NCBI GenBank assembly: GCA_024235035.1
Contig: JACKNE010000029.1
Span: 1 to 14,264, forward strand
DNA: 14,264 bases
Direction of reading: 5' to 3'
Source: Gammaproteobacteria bacterium
GTDB taxonomy: Bacteria > Pseudomonadota > Gammaproteobacteria > Competibacterales > Competibacteraceae
Shown: in pieces, positions 7,422-13,268 of the stretch
Numbering within the stretch: the first letter of the stretch is position 1
Layout of the letters: each line of letters begins with the position of its first letter
Translations under genes and position numbers: made by a program
The notes under the pieces: generated by a model
Databases searched by the model: none
Told to the model about the DNA's origin: nothing
What the model saw: the letters and a program-made list of their open reading frames with translations, nothing else

Positions 7422-8290
7422 ACGACGAACGATCCGAACCAAGCCCTAAATCGTGGCTGGAACGTTTAAGTCTCGCCCTGATGGGCGAACCCAAGGACCG
7501 GGATGCGCTAATGGATATGTTGCGGGATGCGCAACAGCGGGAGCTCTTGGACACCGACGCTCTGACTATGATGGAAGGCGTCATGAAAGTATCAGAACTC
7601 CAGGTGCGGGATGTCATGATTCCCCGTGCCCAGATGGTGATCCTGGAGCACGACTGGAGCCTGGAACGGCTCATCGCCGAAATCGTCGAATCCGGCCACT
7701 CCCGCCTACCGGTCATCGACGAAAACAAGGATAACGTGATCGGCATCCTGATCGTCAAGGATTTGCTGGCTCACGCCTTCGACCGCCGTGAAGACTTTGA
7801 TCTGCGCGCCCTGCTGCGCCCTGCCAAGTTCATCCCCGAAAGTAAACGTCTCAATACGCTACTCAAGGAATTTCGTGGCAATCGCCTACATATGGCTATC
7901 GTCGTTGACGAATATGGCGGGGTCGCGGGTCTAGTGACTATCGAAGATGTGCTGGAGGAAATCGTCGGCGAGATTGACGATGAGCATGATATCGACGATG
8001 AAGGGGCATTCATCCGCCCACAAGGCGATGCCTTCATCGTTAAGGCCTTGACCCCGGTCGAAGACTTCAACAAACATTTCCAGGCCCAGTTGAGCGATGA
8101 ACGTGCTGACACCATTGGTGGACTCGTCATGACCGAACTAGGCCGATTGCCTAAGGGTGGCGAAAGCGTCGATCTGGATCGCTTCCATTTCCAAGTGTTG
8201 CGCGCTGACAATCGGCGAATTCATCTACTGGAAATGACTCTCTGCGATGGCTACGAATCGACGCCTTCCACTCCTGAATCGGAAATTTGA
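7418..8290 (+). CDS. corC: CorC/HlyC family CBS-domain protein YbeX
   Basis: A 290-residue cytoplasmic protein. It begins with a short linker, then paired CBS domains (residues ~65-190) containing VRDVMIPRAQMVIL, SGHSRLPVIDENKDNVIGILIVKDLL and MAIVVDEYGGVAGLVTIEDVLEEIVGEI(D/E)DE. The C-terminal CorC_HlyC transporter-associated domain (residues ~205-275) has TLGRLPKGGE-like features. CBS domains bind adenosine nucleotides. The family was tied to Mg2+/Co2+ efflux through CorA, and ybeX also has a reported link to ribosome assembly. It ends the operon here. In E. coli the apolipoprotein N-acyltransferase gene lnt follows, but here a convergent unrelated gene lies 64 bases on and no clear terminator is seen in the gap. 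Confidence 0.94.
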   Translation: MNDERSEPSPKSWLERLSLALMGEPKDRDALMDMLRDAQQRELLDTDALTMMEGVMKVSELQVRDVMIPRAQMVILEHDWSLERLIAEIVESGHSRLPVIDENKDNVIGILIVKDLLAHAFDRREDFDLRALLRPAKFIPESKRLNTLLKEFRGNRLHMAIVVDEYGGVAGLVTIEDVLEEIVGEIDDEHDIDDEGAFIRPQGDAFIVKALTPVEDFNKHFQAQLSDERADTIGGLVMTELGRLPKGGESVDLDRFHFQVLRADNRRIHLLEMTLCDGYESTPSTPESEI

Positions 8291-8354
8291 TCCAATATCT
8301 GCAGCAACAACCCCTGCACACTTCAATAGATAGGCACTCCGACTCTGTTCGCGC

Positions 8355-9998
8355 CTACTGGGCCTGTTCCCGCTCCGCTTGCCGCTGGGCTTTTTCCTGT
8401 TCCCGCTGTCGAGCTTTTTCCTGCTGCTCTACCTGTTGCTGCTGCTGTCGAGCCTGCTCACGCTTGGCTTGCCGCTCCGCTTGCCGCTGGGCTTTTTCCT
8501 GTTCCCGCTGTTGAGCTTTTTCCTGTTGCTCTACCTGTTGCTGCTGCTGTCGAGCCTGCTCACGCTCGGCTTGACGCTGCGCTTCCCGCTCCGCTTGCCG
8601 CTGGGCTTTTTCCTGCTCCCGCTGTCGAGCCTTTTCCTGCTGCTCTACCTGTTGCTGTTGCTGTCGAGCCTGCTCACGCTCGGCTTGACGCTGCGCTTCC
8701 CGCTCCGCTTGCCGCTGGGCTTTTTCCTGCTCCCGCTGTCGAGCTTTTTCCTGCTGCTCCACCTGTTGCTGCTGCTGTCGAGCTTTTTCCTGCTGCTCTA
8801 CCTGTTGCTGCTGCTGTCGAGCCTGCTCACGCTCGGCTTGACGCTGGACACGTTCCTGCTCGCCTTGTTGGCGTTGCTCACGTTCAACCCGTCGCCTGGC
8901 TCGTTCCTTCTCGGTTTCCTGGTGCTGATCTTCTTCTATTTTTCGCTCCACTGTGGGCCGCTGTCTCAGACGTTCCTGTTCCACCGATGGGCGCTGGTCA
9001 TCCCACTCCTCGAACTCAACAGATCGACGACCATTCCGAGGGTGCTGATCTGCTCTCGGCCAATCTTCCTGGTCCCGCCAGTTCCGTTCCCGATCACGCC
9101 TCTGGTGTTCTGACGGAGCTGTATCTGGAATTCGATGCTCGGGGCGACGCTCACCTTGGATACCCAAGCGAGGCGGTCGGACCGCAGGCGGCGGGGTTAC
9201 CTCTATCCTAGAAATCTGAGGACGAAATAACACCACTCGCCCGTTTCGCACCGGCGTTTCTCCCCTCATTGGCCGGTCGGTTTCATCGATCCGATAACGC
9301 ACTACCTGGGTTCGGGTTTCTCGCTCAAAACGACCAAGATCGATACTACGATTTACCACTCGGCGGTCGATCATGAGGTAACGGGTAACGTTTGTGGTAT
9401 TTTTTATTAAAGTGACATTGCGGGGACGGGGTAAGATAACCCGTTCCATGCGAGGGCTGAGAAACCGAGATGCTGGGACAAAACACCAGGAGTTTCGACC
9501 GATTCTGGAATCCTGTCTAGGTGAGAAAAACTTAACGTCGTGCTCAAACCTCATCTCAGGCAGCAGCGGCGCCCAACCGATGTAACCACCTCCGCTGCGC
9601 CAACTCACCCAAGCTGGCCCCCACTCCGTACCAGGCACCCAAGCCCAACCGCCATAATCCCCATCGTAAAACCAACGGCCATAATGAAAAGGAATCGAAC
9701 CCCAAGGGTCCGTGGAAATCCAGGTCCAGCCATGGTCATCGGTGAATACCCAGTAGCCTACTGAATAGGGTCGCCAATCCTGCGTTACATCCGGGTACCA
9801 AACCCAATTATAAGGTTCAATCTGACGCCAGTCGCCGTAAGGCGCCAGTTCGTTATAGAAAAACCCAAAGTCGACGCGAACCCCGGCATGAGCCGCCGTT
9901 CCGCCCAGCAGCGTCGGGCGGAATGAATCAGCCGGATTCCAGGCGCCATTCATCAATAGCGCAGCGGTAACCAGGCCCAATAATATTTTCGCTTTCAT
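8355..9998 (-). CDS. Secreted DUF6600 protein with a C-terminal Q/E/R tandem-repeat domain
   Basis: A 547-residue protein starting at the ATG at 9998, chosen because GAGG lies 6 bases upstream; an in-frame ATG at 10016 would add six residues. Residues 1-38 are a long signal peptide ending AHA. Residues ~40-150 are the DUF6600 core, rich in W/Y/G, with GDWRQIEPYNWVWYPD, GYWVFTDDHGWTW and GGGYIGWAPL, a pattern of Y/W-G repeats seen in envelope proteins of unknown function. A basic, proline- and arginine-rich linker (~260-370) follows. The last ~165 residues are almost only Q, R, E, A, K and V, in 34-38 residue repeats (REQEKAQRQAER, QARQQQQQVEQQEKAR), predicting a long charged helix. The protein is probably periplasmic or exported. 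Its function is unknown. Confidence 0.85.
   Translation of the reverse strand: MKAKILLGLVTAALLMNGAWNPADSFRPTLLGGTAAHAGVRVDFGFFYNELAPYGDWRQIEPYNWVWYPDVTQDWRPYSVGYWVFTDDHGWTWISTDPWGSIPFHYGRWFYDGDYGGWAWVPGTEWGPAWVSWRSGGGYIGWAPLLPEMRFEHDVKFFSPRQDSRIGRNSWCFVPASRFLSPRMERVILPRPRNVTLIKNTTNVTRYLMIDRRVVNRSIDLGRFERETRTQVVRYRIDETDRPMRGETPVRNGRVVLFRPQISRIEVTPPPAVRPPRLGIQGERRPEHRIPDTAPSEHQRRDRERNWRDQEDWPRADQHPRNGRRSVEFEEWDDQRPSVEQERLRQRPTVERKIEEDQHQETEKERARRRVEREQRQQGEQERVQRQAEREQARQQQQQVEQQEKARQQQQQVEQQEKARQREQEKAQRQAEREAQRQAEREQARQQQQQVEQQEKARQREQEKAQRQAEREAQRQAEREQARQQQQQVEQQEKAQQREQEKAQRQAERQAKREQARQQQQQVEQQEKARQREQEKAQRQAEREQAQ
8371..8848 (-). repeat. Coding tandem repeat, about four units of 102-114 bp plus a 39-bp sub-duplication
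   Basis: The sequence CGCTCCGCTTGCCGCTGGGC (+ strand) recurs at 8371, 8473, 8587 and 8701, giving periods of 102, 114 and 114 bases, all multiples of three. Two further 39-base units at 8741-8779 and 8780-8818 differ by one base (C/T at 8760/8799). Units are nearly identical at DNA level, third positions included, so they arose by recent slippage or unequal recombination. They encode QREQEKAQRQAER...QARQQQQQVEQQEKAR units. Confidence 0.92.
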
Positions 9999-10016
9999 GC
10001 GATACCTCACATACAA

Positions 10017-10195
10017 CCGTTTGTGGTGCTACATATCCGTATTGGAGCGGCCATTTAGCACAAAGGCACATTGAGCCATTCACCGCAAGAGAGCGCATCG
10101 CTTCCCGCTTCTGAGGATCTTGCCGTCCAATTTCGCATAAATTGCAGCAAATAGGGACTGAATCCAGCATGAATAAGCAAGATTTTGCTCATCCA
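10017..10195. other. Non-coding stretch upstream of the DUF6600 gene
   Basis: This holds the 5' leader of the DUF6600 gene (GAGG at 10005-10008 on the minus strand lies within its leader, just inside the neighbouring coding estimate). Two short minus-strand frames here lack motifs, overlap each other and the exbB relic, and are not called. I found no trace of exbD or tonB downstream of the exbB relic. Confidence 0.4.
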
Positions 10196-10207
10196 TCAGG
10201 ATGGATG
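10190..10207. repeat. Perfect inverted repeat at the end of the exbB relic
   Basis: CATCCATC (10190-10197) and GATGGATG (10200-10207) are perfect complements separated by AG, forming a 7-bp stem with a 4-base loop. On the minus strand it spans the last in-frame stop (10196-10198) of the exbB relic. No T run follows on that strand, so it is a poor intrinsic terminator. Confidence 0.6.
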
Positions 10208-10477
10208 CGGGGTCACCACCGGAGTGGCCCGGTTGAGTAAATCTTCTAACAATGCAAGACAAGCGTCCGCTCAGATACGGAAGCCATGACTGGCAATCAA
10301 GGCAGGTATGGCGATAATCAGGCTAGCGGCGGTAGTGAGTGGCCTGCTGCAAACCATTGGCTAGAATCGCCGGATGTATAGGTCCGATTTGCGCTGCTAA
10401 ATCGCGGAACACTTCAATCACCTCCAATACGGTGCCGAGCACCCCAGCAACGGACTAATGTCGGCGATTGAAATAAT
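10196..10477 (-). pseudogene. exbB: exbB relic (TonB-system proton channel), multiply disrupted
   Basis: Reading the minus strand and switching frames recovers the C-terminal half of an ExbB/TolQ-type proton channel. From 10477: IISIADISPLLG; then from ~10442, VLGTVLEVIEVFRDLAAQIG...HPAILANGLQQA; then from ~10340, LTTAASLIIAIPALIASHGFRI; a TGA at 10273-10271; then in the same frame ADACLALLEDLLNRATP to the TGA at 10198-10196. IADIAPLLGLLGTV, the LAxGLxxAL segment and TTAAGLxIAIPALI are ExbB hallmarks. Lesions: a stop TAA at 10480-10478, a frameshift in a G run near 10443, a second frameshift near 10338, and a nonsense TGA replacing what is probably an arginine codon. The N-terminal helix is missing. 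Intact ExbB would use the proton gradient to power TonB-dependent outer-membrane transport. It lies at the end of the iron-regulated block, where such a gene is expected. Confidence 0.72.
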
Positions 10478-10501
10478 TTATTTCAATATCTTATTGATAT
10501 T
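10468..10501. repeat. Two overlapping AT-rich palindromes
   Basis: TTGAAATA-ATT-TATTTCAA (10468-10486) is a perfect 8-bp inverted repeat. It shares two bases with a second perfect one, AATATC-TTATT-GATATT (10485-10501). The patch is far more AT-rich than its surroundings. It lies between the small protein gene at 10516 and the exbB relic and overlaps the relic's first decipherable codons. It could be a weak terminator, an operator, or a rearrangement scar. Confidence 0.6.
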
Positions 10502-10515
10502 ACCTTGCTGTTCGC

Positions 10516-10803
10516 TTAGCCATAGAATTGAGGATTTCCTCGTGCCGCATGCGTGGGACGAATGGATGGGTCAGCGGCAAGCCAAGCTAGGCCGTTCCAA
10601 TGTCGAGCCAAGCGCCGATAGGCGCAACGCTCTTCCCAAGAGCCGCGGTAATCGGGATGCACGCAGAGCGCCTCGATATGTCGGGCCACCGACATGGCCA
10701 TGTCGGACGAACGCCGGTTCAAGTACTCGCGAATGAGTTGGCTCAATTGAGCTTCAAGATCCCGTAATGCGAGCCGTTGCCGTGAGGGAGACCAGGTATT
10801 CAT
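10516..10803 (-). CDS. Small protein of unknown function between hemP and the exbB relic
   Basis: A 95-residue soluble protein without signal peptide or membrane segment. It is arginine-rich and probably helical: an N-terminal helix (LALRDLEAQLSQLIREYLNRRSSDMAMSVARHIEALC), then HPDYRGSWEERCAYRRLARHWNGLAWLA, and a short tail. The RCAYRRLARHW stretch looks like a conserved motif but I cannot assign a family. A GGAG lies about 12 bases before the ATG. It sits 245 bases downstream of hemP in the same direction and just before the exbB relic, so it may be a minor member of the same iron-uptake operon. The length of the gap leaves open whether it is still co-transcribed. Confidence 0.62.
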   Translation of the reverse strand: MNTWSPSRQRLALRDLEAQLSQLIREYLNRRSSDMAMSVARHIEALCVHPDYRGSWEERCAYRRLARHWNGLAWLAADPSIRPTHAARGNPQFYG

Positions 10804-11048
10804 GGTTTTCCAAACTCCACTAGAGATTGCAAATAAGTAGGAGAACGACGCCTTACAAGCTGCGTCCCAGCACTTTCAACACTGAAGGAGGTTGCCGGTA
10901 AGCAACGCTAATCGGATGAAAGTTTTCACGACATAAAATATGCCTCCGTAGCAAAATTGCTTGAGCAGGCTAGCTGCCATCGCCTGGAGGTCGAAGGAGG
11001 TCGAAGGTGGCTGGCGTAGCGTCCGCTGAGGGACACTATGAATAAGGG
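10804..11048. other. 245-base gap between hemP and the small downstream gene
   Basis: No reading frame with protein-like content was found on either strand. The only structure noticed is a perfect 10-bp tandem duplication, GGAGGTCGAA twice at 10986-11005. I see no clear hemP terminator or new Fur site. The gap is unusually long for an operon whose first three genes overlap, so a lost gene or insertion is possible. Confidence 0.4.
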
Positions 11049-11237
11049 TTATTTCGTCAGGATCAGCTTTCCCTGGCGGGTGATACGTAGCCGGTATTCC
11101 TGCCCGGCATGCTCGATCAGAATTTCCTGGGCATCGCCAAACAGATCGCTACTAACCAACCGTTTTCGGGTTATGCCGATGCATCGATCGAGTTGTGCAG
11201 GTGGCGCTGCATGGCTTGGTGGATTCACGATAAACAT
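11049..11237 (-). CDS. hemP: Hemin uptake protein HemP
   Basis: A 62-residue protein with the full HemP signature in its second half: R..RLVSSDLFGDAQEILIEHAGQEYRLRITRQGKLILTK, ending at the lysine typical of the family. The N-terminal ~25 residues are variable. HemP is a small cytoplasmic, Fur-controlled protein associated with heme and siderophore uptake genes; in some bacteria it acts as a regulator (HmuP) needed to induce the heme receptor. Its ATG lies inside the last codons of the preceding gene (13-base overlap), which implies translational coupling. Fur control is inferred from the operator at 12931-12949 upstream of the first gene. No heme receptor gene is in this window. Confidence 0.9.
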   Translation of the reverse strand: MFIVNPPSHAAPPAQLDRCIGITRKRLVSSDLFGDAQEILIEHAGQEYRLRITRQGKLILTK

Positions 11238-11527
11238 TTCATGGGTCGCTGTGGCATAGTTTCGGCCATATCATCTTCGTTCAGGCGATGTAGACATGCT
11301 TGCAGACACAAGGCCCGAACCTGGCATTTCGAAGCGGGGTCGAGACAGCGAAAATCGGTCACGCTGACTGCCCCGCACTTCAATAGTTGATAAAGCTTTG
11401 CGGCGTTGATTTCCAGTCCGATCCGATGCTCATCCCCTATGCGGCCAGCGGTTCGCACCTTGCGGAAGCTAGCGACTGGGGTGCGCACGGCCCTTGCCTC
11501 TTTTCTCATCATGACGAAGACCTTCAT
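11225..11527 (-). CDS. Cysteine-rich 100-residue protein of an iron-regulated operon
   Basis: Not recognised. The protein has a basic N-terminal half (MKVFVMMRKEARAVRTPVA...), and a C-terminal half holding C51, C61, C68, C74 and C78 (spacing C-x9-C-x6-C-x5-C-x3-C), plus C98 at the end. The segment VTDFRCLDPASKCQVRALCLQACLHRL is the likely conserved core. The cysteine spacing could hold iron, an Fe-S cluster, zinc or heme, but no known motif matches. It has no signal peptide and no membrane segment. The ATG overlaps the DUF2325 stop (ATGA), and its 3' end overlaps hemP by 13 bases, so it is locked into the Fur-controlled operon. Tight overlap on both sides argues that it is a real gene. Confidence 0.72.
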   Translation of the reverse strand: MKVFVMMRKEARAVRTPVASFRKVRTAGRIGDEHRIGLEINAAKLYQLLKCGAVSVTDFRCLDPASKCQVRALCLQACLHRLNEDDMAETMPQRPMKCLS

Positions 11528-12897
11528 GACGCCACTGTGCTCAAGCCATAGTTGAAGGCCGCCAGGCTAGCGCGCGGCAACAACACCAAGGGTTTGGTAT
11601 GCCGTTCGCAAAAACGCTTAATGCGATGTACTGCATCATGGCTCACGCAATCCAATGGACAGAGTACGGCGTCCGCTTGTTGCACCACATCCCAGAGCCT
11701 AGCACGCGCCTCTTCGCGTCCACCGTCATGATGAATAAAACGACCGTTGCAGCGCTCTACCAGCGCTCGAAAATAGGCGCATTGGTGGTTTCTCCCGCCG
11801 ACGTACAAGACGCAGCGACCCACCAAGTCGGGACCAACGCCAATAGCAGATCGATCCTCGGGAGCGTTGTCGCCCATGCACGATGATGCCAACAACTGCT
11901 CCAGAGTCGACTCCAAAGTGTCCCGTTCCTGACGTGATTCAGCTAGCTGTCGCGCAAGCCACTGATTTTGATCGATAGAACGGGTTGCTTGCTGTTTCCA
12001 GGTCTCGGCAGCCGCTTCAGCGCGTTCGATACGCACTCGATCGCCCGCCAGTCGTGCGGTCAGTTCAGCCACTTCAGCAGTCAATCGCGCGACCGATGAC
12101 CGCTCCTCAAATACTGCCAACCGTGCTTCAGCCGCCTGAAGCTGACGCTCGACTTCCAGGGTGCGAACCAACCGTTTGTTCAGCGCGCTGATCACGTCTT
12201 GTTGCTCAGCCAGCCGCCGTCGTGCATCCGCCTGGATCTCGAGCCATTGCGCTTCCAGCTCCGGGCAACGCCGTTTCAACCGGTTCAATTCTTGTAAATC
12301 CACCCGGACCGAGGCGCCGGACAAGTGCGACAACATATGCACCTCACCGTAGACACGGTCGAGTATGTCATCCGGTACATTGGGATGGGTGATCAAGGCC
12401 CAGTAGGCGCCAGCGATGTCGCCGCTGGCCAGCGCCGCGCCCCAGTACGCATCGAACGCTTGCATGGATTGTGCTTTGCTCAATTGCCGGATGGCCAGTT
12501 TATATTTGCGATCCAGATGCTTGTGAATCAAACGACTCGCCGGCGTGGCTTCCCGCACTGCGCCGACGAATGCGCGATGCAGATCGTAGTCGGAATCGAG
12601 CGCTTGGACGATGCCTCCCAATCGCCGCTGAATCTGCCGCAGTTCCGCCAGAGTCAGGCAGGTGCCAATGACGCTACAGTGATAGGAGCGATCGAGCTCC
12701 CAGAGTTTTTTATGATGCGTCGCTGGCGGTTTCTGAGACGCTTCCGGAGCAGGCGGTAAAAACATCGGTGTGAGATGCCGTTCGTTTATCGGAGCATTCT
12801 CTGCGTAAAGCTTCTTGCGTGGTGTGAGCGGGAAGGTCTGGAAGACGCCCTGAGTATCTTGCAAAGATTTGCGTACGGCATCATGCAACTCGCACAT
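11524..12897 (-). CDS. DUF2325 domain protein with coiled coil, first gene of a Fur-controlled operon
   Basis: A 457-residue cytoplasmic protein of unknown biochemical role. Residues ~60-205 are a helical domain opening with HHKKLWELDRSYHCSVIGTCLTLAELRQI. Residues ~205-340 are a long coiled coil rich in A, E, R and Q. Residues ~360-455 are the DUF2325 domain, with RCVLYVGGRNHQ, FIHHDGGREE (H389, H390, D391), VLCPLDCVSHDAV (C413, C417, H420) and the C-terminal K-x-PLVLLPRASL. The clustered His, Asp and Cys residues suggest a metal- or redox-active site; that is inference. The start at 12897 is supported by AGGA 8 bases upstream. A promoter with a perfect Fur box lies about 35 bases further up, so expression should rise under iron starvation. 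Confidence 0.85.
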   Translation of the reverse strand: MCELHDAVRKSLQDTQGVFQTFPLTPRKKLYAENAPINERHLTPMFLPPAPEASQKPPATHHKKLWELDRSYHCSVIGTCLTLAELRQIQRRLGGIVQALDSDYDLHRAFVGAVREATPASRLIHKHLDRKYKLAIRQLSKAQSMQAFDAYWGAALASGDIAGAYWALITHPNVPDDILDRVYGEVHMLSHLSGASVRVDLQELNRLKRRCPELEAQWLEIQADARRRLAEQQDVISALNKRLVRTLEVERQLQAAEARLAVFEERSSVARLTAEVAELTARLAGDRVRIERAEAAAETWKQQATRSIDQNQWLARQLAESRQERDTLESTLEQLLASSCMGDNAPEDRSAIGVGPDLVGRCVLYVGGRNHQCAYFRALVERCNGRFIHHDGGREEARARLWDVVQQADAVLCPLDCVSHDAVHRIKRFCERHTKPLVLLPRASLAAFNYGLSTVAS

Positions 12898-12930
12898 TGG
12901 CTCATTCCTAAAAAGCAGGATCTAGGCAGT

Positions 12931-12949
12931 AATGATAATTATTATCATT
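12931..12949. promoter_or_regulatory. Fur operator (perfect palindrome)
   Basis: AATGATAATTATTATCATT is a perfect 9-1-9 inverted repeat centred on 12940. Its core TGATAAT-T-ATTATCA (12933-12947) matches the 7-1-7 Fur consensus at every defined position. It lies between the -35 and -10 elements of the minus-strand promoter and overlaps the -10, the standard arrangement for repression by iron-loaded Fur. It lies about 35 bases before the DUF2325 start; the next gene on the + strand, kup, begins over 300 bases away. Confidence 0.92.
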
Positions 12950-12959
12950 TGAATGTCAA
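12932..12959 (-). promoter_or_regulatory. Sigma-70 promoter of the DUF2325-hemP operon
   Basis: On the minus strand, a consensus TTGACA (complement of 12954-12959) is followed after 16 bases by TATCAT (complement of 12932-12937). Transcription would begin near 12925, about 28 bases before the DUF2325 ATG. The -35 is a full consensus match and the -10 has one mismatch. The Fur box fills the spacer and the -10. Confidence 0.75.
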
Positions 12960-12976
12960 ACTCATTTATTTATCAA

Positions 12977-13147
12977 CTAATCGGTTATTATAGAGTTAGC
13001 CTTGCGGATATAATCCCGGTTTAACACCGTTGGTAACCGCCAATCATCGTAGCCGTGATAGGCCAGCTGATCCGCCCACGCCATCGCAGCATCCCACGTC
13101 ATCTTTCCGTTGGCGTCATAGCCACTGGTATATCGCTCATATATCGC
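12977..13147 (-). pseudogene. DUF1566 (Lcl_C) gene fragment
   Basis: The minus strand is open for 57 codons between two stops and contains YTSGYDANGKMTWDAAMAW followed by ADQLAYHGYDDWRLPTV. The W-x2-A-x2-A-x2-L...GYDDWRLPT pattern is the hallmark of DUF1566, a domain of secreted and surface proteins. Only part of one domain is present. There is no usable start codon with a ribosome-binding site, and the homology ends after RLPTV, where the frame runs out within 18 residues. The upstream edge coincides with a perfect 11-bp tandem duplication (13129-13150). It is a relic or a small captured piece lying between the divergent Fur operon and kup. Confidence 0.65.
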
Positions 13148-13150
13148 TCA
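13129..13150. repeat. Perfect 11-bp tandem duplication
   Basis: TATATCGCTCA occurs twice back to back (13129-13139 and 13140-13150). It marks the 5' edge of the recognisable DUF1566 homology on the minus strand and may be the scar of an insertion/excision or slippage event. Confidence 0.75.
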
Positions 13151-13161
13151 GATCGAGGCAA

Positions 13162-13190
13162 TTGATTTGGCCCTGAGCGCGCTCTATGAT
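13162..13190 (+). promoter_or_regulatory. Sigma-70 promoter candidate for kup
   Basis: TTGATT (13162-13167) and TATGAT (13185-13190) are separated by an ideal 17 bases, with transcription expected near 13197 and a leader of about 72 bases. The -10 overlaps the left arm of the hairpin at 13186-13202, so the two readings compete. Confidence 0.45.
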
Positions 13191-13209
13191 GCGCTGCATC
13201 ATCTTTTTT
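13186..13209 (+). terminator. Terminator-like hairpin upstream of kup
   Basis: ATGATGC (13186-13192), loop GCT, GCATCAT (13196-13202), one C and then six T's (13204-13209). The 7-bp stem plus T run has the form of a rho-independent terminator on the + strand, although the stem is only moderately GC-rich. No + strand gene lies upstream within the window's last 5 kb, so it may be left over from a lost gene or act as an attenuator on transcripts entering kup from further upstream. Confidence 0.45.
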
Positions 13210-13268
13210 CAGCAGTGGTTGCGAATTAGGCTGAGATTGGAACAACAACAAACCTGGAGGATGGCACG

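Noticed and set aside
8371..8848. Regularly spaced near-identical repeats that could be taken for a CRISPR array
   Set aside because: Whole units repeat without unique spacers, periods are multiples of three, and the array lies inside a coding frame.
8379..9113. A 244-residue leucine-rich + strand frame resembling a multi-pass membrane protein
   Set aside because: It is the antisense reading of the Q/E/R repeats: CTG/CTC-rich complements of Gln and Glu codons give runs of Leu. The minus-strand gene has a signal peptide, ribosome-binding site and DUF6600 domain.
10080..10262. Minus-strand frame of about 60 residues (and an overlapping one at 9928-10170)
   Set aside because: No motif, no ribosome-binding site; it overlaps the end of the exbB relic in another frame, and the second also overlaps the DUF6600 start.
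10986..11005. GGAGGTCGAA twice in tandem as a regulatory element
   Set aside because: Only two 10-bp copies in a non-coding gap, with no adjacent promoter or gene start; noted but not interpretable.
12325..12759. A 144-residue + strand frame
   Set aside because: Antisense to the DUF2325 gene, which has a promoter, Fur box, ribosome-binding site and recognisable domain on the minus strand.
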